The notes beneath the pieces were generated by a model. That model searched no databases. It was given only the letters and a program-made list of their open reading frames with translations, and had not been told where the DNA came from. Shown in pieces: positions 29,819 through 38,528 of a stretch of 64,000 nucleotides of DNA. The stretch lies in NCBI RefSeq assembly GCF_001427825.1, contig NZ_LMGT01000001.1:736063-800062 (forward strand). Reading direction: 5' to 3'. Position numbers and translations under genes: made by a program. This DNA comes from Brevundimonas sp. Root608. Lineage in GTDB: Bacteria; Pseudomonadota; Alphaproteobacteria; Caulobacterales; Caulobacteraceae. Each line of letters opens with the position of its first letter. Position 1 is the first letter of the stretch.

Positions 29819-31570
29819 ATGGCCGAGGACGCGATCGAGGGCGGCGCGACAGACGCCTGGCAGGAAGCCGTGATCGACAAGCTGCCGCCTGCCGAGGCCC
29901 TGGCCGGGGTCGAGCGCGAGGTGATGGAGTACGACGTCGTCATCGTCGGCGGCGGCCCCGCCGGCCTGGCGGCCGCCATCCGCCTTAAGCAGCGGGCGGA
30001 AAAGGACGGCAAGGACATCACCGTCGCCGTGCTGGAAAAGAGCGCCGAGATCGGCGGCCATATCCTGTCGGGCGCCGTCATCGATCCGCGCGCCCTGACC
30101 GAGCTCTTCCCCGACTGGAAGGAACGCGGCGCGCCGCTGGAGACGCCGGTGACCGAGGACCGGTTCATGGTGCTGGGGCCTATGGGCCAGGTCTCCCTGC
30201 CCATGCCCCTGCTGCCGCCGATGATGCACAACGACGGCTGCTACATCGCCTCCCTCGGCAATGTCGCACGCTGGCTGGGTGAACAGGCCGAGGCGCTGGG
30301 GGTCGAGGTCTATCCCGGCATGGCCGCCAGCCATGTGGTCTGGGACGAGCCGTCGGGAACGGTGAAGGGCGTGGTCGCCGGCGTCTTCGGCATCGACCGC
30401 CACGGCAAGCCGACCGACGACTTCCAGCCCGGCATCGAACTGCACGGCAAATACGTCTTCATCGCCGAGGGCGTGCGCGGCTCGCTGGCCAAGACCATCA
30501 TGGCCCGCCACAACCTGTGCGACGACGCCCAGCCGCAGAAATACGGCATCGGCCTGAAGGAGCTGTGGCAGGTCCCGGCCGACAGGCACCGCCCCGGCCT
30601 GGCCCAGCACACCACCGGCTGGCCGCTGGACGAATTCACCGGCGGCGGCAGCTTCCTGTACCATTTCGGCGACCGCTACGTGGCCATCGGCTATGTCGTG
30701 CACCTGAACTACAAGAACCCCTTCCTGTCGCCGTTCGACGAGTTCCAGCGCTTCAAGCACCACCCGGCGATCAGCGAGCATCTGGAGGGCGGAACGCGCA
30801 TCTCCTACGGCGCCCGCGCCATCACCGAGGGCGGCTTCCAGTCGGTGCCGAAGCTCAGCTTCCCCGGCGGCGTCCTGATCGGCTGCTCGGCCGGATTCGT
30901 GAACGTGCCGCGCATCAAGGGCAGCCACAACGCCATGAAGACCGGCATGCTGGCCGCCGACGCCGCCTATGACGCGGTCATGGCGGGACGCTCGGGCGAC
31001 CGGCTGGTCGAATACCAGGCCGCCTACGAGAAGAGCTGGGTCTACAAGGAGCTGAAACAGGTCCGGAACGCCAAACCCTATCTGTCGAAATTCGGTACGA
31101 CGCTGGGCGGGGCGGCGGGCCTGATCGACATGTGGTTCTCGTCGCTCTTCGGCGTGAACCTTCCGTGGACGCTGAAGCACGGCAAGACCGACGCCGGCTC
31201 GACCGAAAAGGCCGCCAAGCACAAGCCCATCGCCTATCCGAAGCCGGACGGAAAGCTGTCGTTCGACAAGCTGTCCTCGGTCTTCGTCTCCAACACCAAC
31301 CACGCCGAGGAACAGCCCGCCCACCTGAAGCTGCTGGACGCTTCCGTGCCGATCCGGGTCAACCTGCCGCTCTACGGCGAGCCGGCGCGGCTCTACTGTC
31401 CGGCGGGGGTGTATGAGGTGCTGTACGACGAGGCCGGGAACAATCCGCGCTTCCAGATCAACGCCCAGAACTGCGTCCACTGCAAAACCTGCGACATCAA
31501 GGACCCGTCCCAGAACATCGTCTGGACCACGCCCGAGGGCGGCGGCGGGCCGAACTATCCGAATATGTGA
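29819..31570 (+). CDS. Electron transfer flavoprotein-ubiquinone oxidoreductase
   Basis: 583 residues from ATG 29819, with GAGG upstream. N-terminal FAD-binding motif VVIVGGGPAGLAAAIRLKQ, membrane-associated ubiquinone-binding region, and C-terminal 4Fe-4S ferredoxin motif CVHCKTCDIKDPSQNIVWTTPEGGGGP. Passes electrons from acyl-CoA dehydrogenases via ETF to ubiquinone at the inner membrane. Divergent from the glycosylase gene. Fits with the enoyl-CoA hydratase further along. Confidence 0.96.
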   Translation: MAEDAIEGGATDAWQEAVIDKLPPAEALAGVEREVMEYDVVIVGGGPAGLAAAIRLKQRAEKDGKDITVAVLEKSAEIGGHILSGAVIDPRALTELFPDWKERGAPLETPVTEDRFMVLGPMGQVSLPMPLLPPMMHNDGCYIASLGNVARWLGEQAEALGVEVYPGMAASHVVWDEPSGTVKGVVAGVFGIDRHGKPTDDFQPGIELHGKYVFIAEGVRGSLAKTIMARHNLCDDAQPQKYGIGLKELWQVPADRHRPGLAQHTTGWPLDEFTGGGSFLYHFGDRYVAIGYVVHLNYKNPFLSPFDEFQRFKHHPAISEHLEGGTRISYGARAITEGGFQSVPKLSFPGGVLIGCSAGFVNVPRIKGSHNAMKTGMLAADAAYDAVMAGRSGDRLVEYQAAYEKSWVYKELKQVRNAKPYLSKFGTTLGGAAGLIDMWFSSLFGVNLPWTLKHGKTDAGSTEKAAKHKPIAYPKPDGKLSFDKLSSVFVSNTNHAEEQPAHLKLLDASVPIRVNLPLYGEPARLYCPAGVYEVLYDEAGNNPRFQINAQNCVHCKTCDIKDPSQNIVWTTPEGGGGPNYPNM

Positions 31571-31626
31571 CGCCGAGGAGGCGAGGGGGCCTTGTCGCCG
31601 CCGCATAATGCGGTGAGGGTTCCGGC

Positions 31627-33453
31627 ATGCGCATTTCTCGCCTCGCCCTTCTGCTGACCGGTTGCGCCCTGACGGCGCTGGCTTCACCGGCCTGGGCGCA
31701 GGATCCGCCGGCGGTCGGACTCCGTGCTCCGGTGGAGGCTGCCCCCGTTCCGGAGGCCCCGGCGATTATCGTCGAAGCCGCACCGGAAGCCGCGCCGGCG
31801 GCGGAATCCCCGGCGCCGCCCATCCCCGCGATCTGGGCCCCGGTGCCGATCGACGCCGCAGGCCAGTCGGCCTACGGCCTCTATCTGGCCGGCCGCCTGG
31901 CCAGCATTCGCGGCGACCGCGCGGCGGGCTCGGAATTGCTGAGGGAAGCCCATGCCCTCGCCCCGGAGCAACCCGTGCTGGGCGAAGAGGCATTCAGGTC
32001 GGGCCTGTTCTCGGGCGATCTGGGCTCTGTGGCCCGTCTGACGCCGACCGTCGCCGATACGCCGCAACTGGCCGAGGTCGGCCGGCTGATCGAGGTCGTC
32101 GAGACCCTGCGGGTCGGAAACGCCCGCCAGAGCCTCGCCCTGCTGACCGCCGGCCCGTTCGAGATTTTCGCCCCGGCCGCCCGCTATCTGACCCCGACCA
32201 TCGCGGCGGCCGCGGACGACTGGGAGACGGCGTTGAAGGTCGTGGATGCGCCGCCCGCCGATCCCGCCGGCCTCATCCTGCACCAGCAGCGGGCCAGCCT
32301 GCTGGAAAGCCGCGGCCGCGTCGCCGACGCCGACGCCGAATACAGGATTCTGATGGCGGCGCCCGCGGGCGCGATGCTTTATGCGCTCGACTATGCTGAA
32401 TTTCTTGAGCGGCAGGGACGGCGCGACGAGGCGCTGGCCGTCTACGATGCGGCCCTGACCGGCGGAAATCCGGAGTCCAGGGCCGCCAGCGGGCGGGCGC
32501 GCGTGCTGGCTCGAGGCCGCCCTCCAGCGGCGCCCGGCACGCCGCGCCGCGCCTCGGACGCCCTCGTCTTCGCCGCCCTGCAGACCACCGCGGGCGAGAA
32601 CCATGAGGTTTCAGCGATCTATCTGCGTCTCGCAGACAGCCTGCACCCCGACGATCTGACCGTGCTGCAACTGGCCCAGAGCCTCAGCAACAACCAGCCC
32701 CTCCTGGCCCAGGCGGCGTTCTCGCGCGTCGGCCGGGCCGATCCCATCACCTACGCGCGGGCCCAGGTCGGCCTGGCGATGTCGCTGAGCGCACAGGGCG
32801 ACGACGAGGCGGCGCTGGAGGCCTTCCGGCGCGCGGACGCGGCAGCGCCGAACCAGGCGGCGTTCGCCTTCACGCTCGCCACCCATCTCGACGGTATGAA
32901 CCGGCAGGGTGAAGCGCTCGAGATATTGAACCGGCCCACGCTCAACGTCTCCGGACAACCGCCGCAGTTCCGCTTCCTGCGAGGCGCGGTGCTGGAGAAA
33001 CTGGGTCGGATCGACGAGGCCGAGGCCGAACTCTGGGCCGCGCTGCAGGCCCAGCCCAACGACCCGACCATTCTGAACTATCTCGGCTATCTGTGGGTCG
33101 ATAGCGGCCGGCGCGTGTCCGAGGGCGCCGAGATGCTGGCCCGGGCCCATGCCGCCCGGCCCGAGGACGGCAATATCCAGGACTCCCTGGGCTGGGCCCA
33201 GTTCCGCCAGGGCCAGTACGATATTGCGGTCCAGACCCTGGAAGAGGCCGTCGGCAAACAGCCCGGCAACGCCGAGATCGTCGATCATCTCGGCGACGCC
33301 TACTGGCAGGTGGGCCGTCGCCGCGAGGCCGAATGGCAATGGAACCGGGTGCTGACGCTGGAGCCCGACGCGGAACGCCGCACCGGGGTGGAGCAGAAGC
33401 TGCTCCGGGGACTGCCCGAGCCGACGCCCCTGTCCAGCGGCGGCCAGCCCTGA
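31627..33453 (+). CDS. Exported TPR-repeat protein
   Basis: 608 residues with a signal peptide (LALLLTGCALTALASPAWA-Q) and an Ala/Pro-rich linker up to about residue 70. The rest is tetratricopeptide repeats, clearest near the C-terminus: AEAELWAALQAQPNDPTILNYLGYLWVD, RPEDGNIQDSLGWAQFRQGQYD, KQPGNAEIVDHLGDAYWQVGRR. Such proteins scaffold envelope complexes. It is three bases upstream of ispE, so the two form an operon; a functional link is not evident. Confidence 0.88.
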   Translation: MRISRLALLLTGCALTALASPAWAQDPPAVGLRAPVEAAPVPEAPAIIVEAAPEAAPAAESPAPPIPAIWAPVPIDAAGQSAYGLYLAGRLASIRGDRAAGSELLREAHALAPEQPVLGEEAFRSGLFSGDLGSVARLTPTVADTPQLAEVGRLIEVVETLRVGNARQSLALLTAGPFEIFAPAARYLTPTIAAAADDWETALKVVDAPPADPAGLILHQQRASLLESRGRVADADAEYRILMAAPAGAMLYALDYAEFLERQGRRDEALAVYDAALTGGNPESRAASGRARVLARGRPPAAPGTPRRASDALVFAALQTTAGENHEVSAIYLRLADSLHPDDLTVLQLAQSLSNNQPLLAQAAFSRVGRADPITYARAQVGLAMSLSAQGDDEAALEAFRRADAAAPNQAAFAFTLATHLDGMNRQGEALEILNRPTLNVSGQPPQFRFLRGAVLEKLGRIDEAEAELWAALQAQPNDPTILNYLGYLWVDSGRRVSEGAEMLARAHAARPEDGNIQDSLGWAQFRQGQYDIAVQTLEEAVGKQPGNAEIVDHLGDAYWQVGRRREAEWQWNRVLTLEPDAERRTGVEQKLLRGLPEPTPLSSGGQP

Positions 33454-33456
33454 GGC

Positions 33457-34323
33457 ATGGCGCCGGTTCGTCTTCTGGCCCCCGCCAAGGTCAATCTGTT
33501 CCTGCACGTCGGGCCCGTGGCCGCCGACGGCTATCACCCGCTCTCCAGTCTGGTCGCCTTCGCCGACGTCGGCGACGGGGTGACGGTCGAACGGGCGGAG
33601 CGGCTGTCGCTGACCGTCATCGGCCCGTTCGGCGCGGGGCTGGGCGACGGGGGCGATAACCTGATCCTCAAGGCTTTGCGGGCTCTGGGCCAGGCGACGG
33701 GTGCCGGCGACCCGCCCGTGGCCGTGACCCTGGACAAGCGGCTGCCGATCGCCGCCGGACTGGGGGGCGGCTCGTCCGACGCGGGCGCCGCCCTCAAGGG
33801 CGCGCGGGACGCGCTGGGCCTCACGCTCGACGATGCCGCCCTGGCCGAGGTCGCCGCCGGGATCGGTGCCGACGGTCCCATGTGCCTGCACGCCCGCGCC
33901 GCCTGGGCCGAGGGGCGGGGGGACCGGCTGACCTTCGAGCCGCGCCTGCCGCCGCTGCCGGCCGTTCTGATCAACCCCGGCGAGCCGTCGCCGACGGGGG
34001 CTGTCTACCGCGCCTTTGACGGGCGCGGGGCGGGATCGCCCGACCGCCCGGCGGCTCCCGCAGACTGGCGCCCGACCACCGTCGCCGACTGGCTGACGGC
34101 GCAACGAAACGATCTCGAGGCGTCGGCCGTCGCACTGCAACCCGCCATCGGCGAGGCCCTGACGGAAGCGGCGCGACTGCCCGGCGTACGTCTGGTCCGG
34201 ATGTCAGGCTCCGGGGCCACGGTCTTCGCCCTGTTCGACACGGCCGAGGCCGCCGCCGCGGCCGCCCGGAGCCCGATCCTGGCCCGTCCCGGCTGGTGGG
34301 TGCGGTCGACCACGCTGCGCTAG
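33457..34323 (+). CDS. ispE: 4-diphosphocytidyl-2-C-methyl-D-erythritol kinase
   Basis: 288 residues, GHMP kinase family. APAKVNLFLHVGPVAADGYHPLSSL is the typical start, PIAAGLGGGSSDAGAALKG the ATP-binding loop, and VRMSGSGATVFALFDT the third GHMP motif. Phosphorylates CDP-ME in the non-mevalonate isoprenoid pathway. Directly follows the TPR gene and is followed by 149 gene-free bases. Confidence 0.96.
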   Translation: MAPVRLLAPAKVNLFLHVGPVAADGYHPLSSLVAFADVGDGVTVERAERLSLTVIGPFGAGLGDGGDNLILKALRALGQATGAGDPPVAVTLDKRLPIAAGLGGGSSDAGAALKGARDALGLTLDDAALAEVAAGIGADGPMCLHARAAWAEGRGDRLTFEPRLPPLPAVLINPGEPSPTGAVYRAFDGRGAGSPDRPAAPADWRPTTVADWLTAQRNDLEASAVALQPAIGEALTEAARLPGVRLVRMSGSGATVFALFDTAEAAAAAARSPILARPGWWVRSTTLR

Positions 34324-34472
34324 ATCGGGCGCCGGCAGGTCGACAGGCGGGCCGTGGACGACCCCCGGAATGGAACTGAGGCCCCGCCCAGGTCTTTCAC
34401 GCTGCAGGTTCCGTTACGGACGGCCGCGCCCTCCCTCCCTTTGCGACCGTCCGCACCAGAAGGGATGAATTC

Positions 34473-35489
34473 ATGCTCCGCCTCCGATTGCTGACCGCCG
34501 CCGCCGCGACCGCCCTGCTCGCCGCGCCCGCCGCCTTCGCCCAGACGGCTCCCGTACCGCCCGCCCCCACGCCGGTTCCGGCGACCCCGGCCACCCCGGC
34601 GACGCCCGCGGTCGCCGCCACGCCGGCCACGCCAGCTCCCCGGCCGGCCGAACCGGCCGACGAGGCCGCGCCTCCGGCCCAGGCCGCGCCAGCCCGGCCT
34701 GCCACACCCGCCACGCCCGCCGCGCCCGCCCAGGCCGCGACTCCGGCGGCCGCCGGCAATGTCATCGATGTCCTGACCGCCCAGGGCGATTTCACCACCC
34801 TCCTGGCCGCCCTGAATCAGGCTCAGCTCACTGAAATCCTCAAGTCGCGCCCGGCCGTCACCATCTTCGCCCCAACGGACGCCGCCTTCGCGGCCGTGCC
34901 CGAGGCGGAACGTACGCGGCTGATGGACCCCGCCAACGCCGCGGAGCTGCGGACCCTGCTGCTCTATCATGTGATCGTCGCCGACGTTTCCTCGTCGCAG
35001 ATCACCGGCGCCAGGGGCGGCGTCGAAACCGCCAGCCGCACCCAGGTCCTGCTGGACGGCACCGGCGAGGCGCTGCGCATCGACGGCGCGACCATCACCC
35101 GGGCCGACATCGATGCCTCCAACGGCGCGATCTTCGCCATCGACAAGGTCCTGAACCCGGCCCGGTCCATGGCGACGCCGGCCGCCCCCGCTCCGGCCGC
35201 GACGCCGGCGCCGCCCGCGGCCACCCCCGCCGCAACGCCCGCCCCCGCGGCGGCGACGGCGCCGGGGGTTACAGCCACGACGCGTCCGGCGGCTCCCGGC
35301 ACGGTGGCTCCGAACGGCCAGCCGGCCGCGACCACCACGACCATCGCCGCCCCGCCGGTGCCCAATCCGACCGACGGACAGGTGGACGCCCAGCCGGACC
35401 CCTCGCGTCCGACTCCGCCGGTCGATACGCCCGATCCGGCGGATGACGACGACGACACCCCCGCGCCCACGCCGTCGCCCGGCGGCTGA
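34473..35489 (+). CDS. Exported fasciclin-domain protein with Pro/Ala-rich flanks
   Basis: 338 residues. Signal peptide (ATALLAAPAAFA-Q), then about 65 residues of Ala/Pro/Thr repeats, one fasciclin domain (about 90-230: VIDVLTAQGDFTTLLAALNQAQLTEIL, VTIFAPTDAAFAAVP, LLLYHVIVADV, GAIFAIDKVL), and a long C-terminal Ala/Pro/Thr tail ending in an Asp-rich run. The tails suggest a surface or cell-wall-spanning linker. Composition is biased, so the termini are low-complexity. Monocistronic. Confidence 0.85.
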   Translation: MLRLRLLTAAAATALLAAPAAFAQTAPVPPAPTPVPATPATPATPAVAATPATPAPRPAEPADEAAPPAQAAPARPATPATPAAPAQAATPAAAGNVIDVLTAQGDFTTLLAALNQAQLTEILKSRPAVTIFAPTDAAFAAVPEAERTRLMDPANAAELRTLLLYHVIVADVSSSQITGARGGVETASRTQVLLDGTGEALRIDGATITRADIDASNGAIFAIDKVLNPARSMATPAAPAPAATPAPPAATPAATPAPAAATAPGVTATTRPAAPGTVAPNGQPAATTTTIAAPPVPNPTDGQVDAQPDPSRPTPPVDTPDPADDDDDTPAPTPSPGG

Positions 35490-35593
35490 TCCGGCCTTGA
35501 ACCCCGAACGGCGGCGGACCCGCGTCCGCCGCCGTCTTGCCGTGCGCCGCCGGCCTTAACCGCCGGACAACCGGTGTTTGCTACCCTGCGGCC

Positions 35594-36517
35594 ATGGAAA
35601 CGCTCTCCCGGTCCCAGATCGCCGCCTTCGAGGCCGTGCTCAACCGGATCCCGGCGGAAGACCGCGCCCGGATTCATGCGCTGAAGGCCGCCGCCGCCGC
35701 CGCAGCCGAGGCGTCCGCCCCGCACTGGGATTTCGACCAGCCCGGCCATCGCGCCGAAGCGGCCTTGGCCGAGGCCTTCGGCTCCACCCTGACCGACGAT
35801 CACCGCCGCGCCCTGATCGCCGTCTGGGCGCTGGAACTGCCGGCGCGGGTGCCCGCCGCCGACCTGCCGCCCGCCGTGCTGGAGCTGTATCCGGAATGGA
35901 TCCAGCGTTTGGCCGACTTCCTCACCGCCGCCGCCGATCCCTATGACCGCGACTACTGGGCCAAGGACGTGCGCATCTCGCTGGTCCTCAGCGTGCCCGG
36001 GGCCCGCACCCAGATGATCGACCTGTCGTCGCCGATGGGGCCCGGACAGGTGCTGCGCCACGCCCGCGAGGGCTGGGGCTGGTCGGTGATCCCGGCCTAT
36101 GCCGCCGCAAAGGCCTGGAAGCCGTGGCTGGAGGTGCACACCGAGGCCCGCGAACTGTCCGATTTCAACGAGGCCGGCTGGGACCGCGCCTGGGCGACGG
36201 CGGCCGAAATCTGCAAGCGCCGGCCCGAGATGGCCGGCATGCTGGGCTCCAGCTGGTTCTACGATCCGCCGCTGGAGCGGATCAGCCCGCGCCTCGCCTA
36301 TCTGCGCGTCAACCCGCTGAAGCACGGCGCCTTCCTGCTGCATCAGGGCCCGGGCGACATCCACACCCAGCGCGCCGCGACATCGTCGCCGACCCGCGCC
36401 GCCCTGATCGAGAAGGGCGAATACACCGCCCGATCGTGGATCGTGGCCTGGCCGAGAGCCGCGCTGATCAAGTGGGCGGATGCGCGCAAGGCGCAGGGGT
36501 TGGCGGAAGCGGCCTGA
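35594..36517 (+). CDS. Conserved hypothetical protein
   Basis: 307 residues from ATG 35594, favoured because upstream codons look non-coding. No signal peptide. Aromatic-rich conserved-looking blocks: HWDFDQPGHRAEAALAEAFG, DPYDRDYWAKDVRISL, MLGSSWFYDPPLERISPRLAYLR and ARSWIVAWPRAALIKWADAR. The arrangement resembles a family of alphaproteobacterial proteins of unknown function. Followed by an inverted-repeat element. Confidence 0.72.
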   Translation: METLSRSQIAAFEAVLNRIPAEDRARIHALKAAAAAAAEASAPHWDFDQPGHRAEAALAEAFGSTLTDDHRRALIAVWALELPARVPAADLPPAVLELYPEWIQRLADFLTAAADPYDRDYWAKDVRISLVLSVPGARTQMIDLSSPMGPGQVLRHAREGWGWSVIPAYAAAKAWKPWLEVHTEARELSDFNEAGWDRAWATAAEICKRRPEMAGMLGSSWFYDPPLERISPRLAYLRVNPLKHGAFLLHQGPGDIHTQRAATSSPTRAALIEKGEYTARSWIVAWPRAALIKWADARKAQGLAEAA

Positions 36518-36531
36518 TTTTATCTCCGATC

Positions 36532-36653
36532 ATCCCGGCGACAGCCGGGACCCGGTGCTTTGGGTGATGCGGCGGAACCGGTGATCCGCGCCCGCCAATC
36601 CTGAAACGCCAGCGTCAAACTGGACAGGACTGGGTCCCGGCTTTCGCCGGGAT
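36532..36653. repeat. REP-like inverted repeat pair
   Basis: Two 22-base palindromic units in opposite orientation, at 36532-36553 and 36632-36653, differing at one base; cores ATCCCGGCG and AGCCGGGACCC. Each unit can fold on itself and the pair can fold together. This resembles extragenic palindromes seen in many alphaproteobacteria. They lie between convergent genes and may influence 3' ends. Confidence 0.75.
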
Positions 36654-36660
36654 GCACGGA

Positions 36661-37398
36661 TTATGAGCGCACCACGCCCCAGGCCGCCCCGACCGGCAGC
36701 ACCTCCAGCCCCGCCGCCTTCGCCGCGCGCAGCACCCGGTCCAGATCGTCCGGGGTGCAGCCATAGTCCGTCGGCCGGTCCGACACGTCATGGCCATAGG
36801 CGTTCAGCCAGCCTTTCGACGCCCCCGTCTCGGCCATCAGCGCCTCGAGGTCGTAGTGCGGCAGGCGACGGCTCTCCAGCCCGATCGACTTGATCAGCGC
36901 CCGGTCCTCGCGGCCGGCGTTGACCCCGTCGCGCACCCCGCGCGCCATGGCGAACCGTTCGCGCACCACCCGCTTGGCCCCGAGCGTCGCGTCCCCGAAG
37001 GGCCAGGCGAAGGTCGTCATCCGGTGGCCGTCCAGCCGCTCGGCCACCCAGGCCGCATTGGCGTCCAGACTCAGTCCCAGCGCCTCGGCATCCATGCGCA
37101 GCACGCTGGTGTGACCGAACGTATGGCAGCCGACCTCATGCCCCGCCGCGTGCAGCGCCTGCAGGTGCGCCGCCGTGAACTGGTCGCGGTCCATGTTGCG
37201 CCCGCCGGCCAGACCGCCGCAGACATAGTAGGTCGCCTTGACGCCGTGCTGGGCCAGCACCGGTCCGGCCTCGGTCCAGGCGCTGGCGGGTATGTCGTCG
37301 AAGCTCAGCGAGAAGACCCCGCGCGGCGAGGCGATCGTCACCGGGTCGATGTCGAGATAGCGCGCGGCGCGGCGGCGCATCTGGTCGATCAGCTTCAT
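36661..37398 (-). CDS. Polysaccharide deacetylase (NodB-homology) family protein
   Basis: 245 residues. NodB motifs: FSLSFDDIPASAW (catalytic Asp pair), VGCHTFGHTSVL (zinc histidines) and TFAWPFGDAT. It removes acetyl groups from polysaccharide amino sugars; the substrate is not evident. No signal peptide, so it is cytoplasmic or exported by other means. Placed between two repeat elements and convergent with the hypothetical gene. Confidence 0.87.
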   Translation of the reverse strand: MKLIDQMRRRAARYLDIDPVTIASPRGVFSLSFDDIPASAWTEAGPVLAQHGVKATYYVCGGLAGGRNMDRDQFTAAHLQALHAAGHEVGCHTFGHTSVLRMDAEALGLSLDANAAWVAERLDGHRMTTFAWPFGDATLGAKRVVRERFAMARGVRDGVNAGREDRALIKSIGLESRRLPHYDLEALMAETGASKGWLNAYGHDVSDRPTDYGCTPDDLDRVLRAAKAAGLEVLPVGAAWGVVRS

Positions 37399-37429
37399 GG
37401 CCCGGTTGATACCAAATCCCGCTTAACAC

Positions 37430-37576
37430 TCCCCTTCCCCTCGAGGGGGAAGGGGCGGGGGATGGGGTGGGCGTACGTCTTCCGCTGTGGCGCACGAAGA
37501 CTCCGACCGGGTCTCCCGGACCTATCGGCGTCGTCGTGCCTTCACCCCTCCCAACCGTCCCCCTCGAGGGGAGGGC
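37430..37576. repeat. Inverted repeat element upstream of glyQ
   Basis: A left arm at 37430-37473 and right arm at 37542-37576, sharing the palindromic core CCCCTCGAGGGG with flanking G-runs in inverted orientation. Located in the 240-base space between the divergent deacetylase and glyQ genes. Resembles the intergenic palindromic elements at 40842-40991. Confidence 0.65.
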
Positions 37577-37640
37577 TTTTCCGTGCGGGTCTGGCCGTCT
37601 AGGGTCCGCCGCCTTCTTCCCCGGACGAAAAAGCCCGCCT

Positions 37641-38528
37641 GTGACCACCGAACCGCTCGCCTTCCAGGACCTGATCCTGACGCTCCACAAATACTGGGGC
37701 GATCAGGGCTGCGCCATCCTGCAGCCCTATGACATCGAGGTCGGCGCCGGGACCCTGCACCCCGCGACGGTGCTGCGCGCCCTCGGACCGCGCCCGTGGA
37801 AGGCCGCCTATGTCCAGCCCAGCCGTCGCCCCGGTGACGGCCGTTACGGCGAAAATCCCAATAGATTACAGCACTATTACCAGTATCAGGTGATCCTGAA
37901 ACCGAACCCCGAGAACCTGCAGCAGCTGTATCTCGGCTCGCTGGCGGCGATCGGCATCGATCCGAAGCTGCACGACATCCGCTTCGTCGAGGACGACTGG
38001 GAGAACCCCACCGTGGGCGCCTGGGGTCTGGGCTGGGAGGTCTGGTGCGACGGCATGGAGGTGACGCAGTTCACCTATTTCCAGGGCGTCGGCGGGATCG
38101 AGGTCGACGTGGTCTCGGGCGAGCTGACCTACGGGCTGGAGCGTCTGGCCATGTACGTCCAGGGCGTCGACAACGTCTATGATCTGAAGTTCACCAGGGA
38201 GGGCCTGACCTACGGCGAGGTCTTCCTCGAGAACGAGCGCCAGCAGTCGGAAGCCAATTTCCACGGCTATGACGTCGACGGCCTGAAGCGCCGGTTCGAG
38301 GACATGGTGGTCGAGGTGTCGCGCTTCCTCGAGATGAAGGGGCCGCAGGACCAGGCGCTGGTGCTGCCGGCCTATGACCAGGTGCTGAAGGCCAGCCATC
38401 TGTTCAACCTGATGGACGCCCGCGGGGCCATCGCCGTCGCCGAACGCCAGAGCTACATCGGGCGTATCCGGGACCTGTGTAAGGCCTGCGCTGTCGAATG
38501 GGTCGAGCAGGAAAGGGGGCGCGCGTAA
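37641..38528 (+). CDS. glyQ: Glycyl-tRNA synthetase alpha subunit
   Basis: 295 residues from a GTG start ([23 protein letters not shown]). Signatures: [44 protein letters not shown] and [13 protein letters not shown]. Forms the catalytic part of the bacterial alpha2beta2 glycyl-tRNA synthetase. Overlaps glyS at TAATG. Confidence 0.97.
   Translation: MTTEPLAFQDLILTLHKYWGDQGCAILQPYDIEVGAGTLHPATVLRALGPRPWKAAYVQPSRRPGDGRYGENPNRLQHYYQYQVILKPNPENLQQLYLGSLAAIGIDPKLHDIRFVEDDWENPTVGAWGLGWEVWCDGMEVTQFTYFQGVGGIEVDVVSGELTYGLERLAMYVQGVDNVYDLKFTREGLTYGEVFLENERQQSEANFHGYDVDGLKRRFEDMVVEVSRFLEMKGPQDQALVLPAYDQVLKASHLFNLMDARGAIAVAERQSYIGRIRDLCKACAVEWVEQERGRA

Noticed and set aside
29762..31687. A 641-codon minus-strand frame opposite ETF-QO
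   Set aside because: Antisense shadow; ETF-QO motifs are intact on the plus strand.
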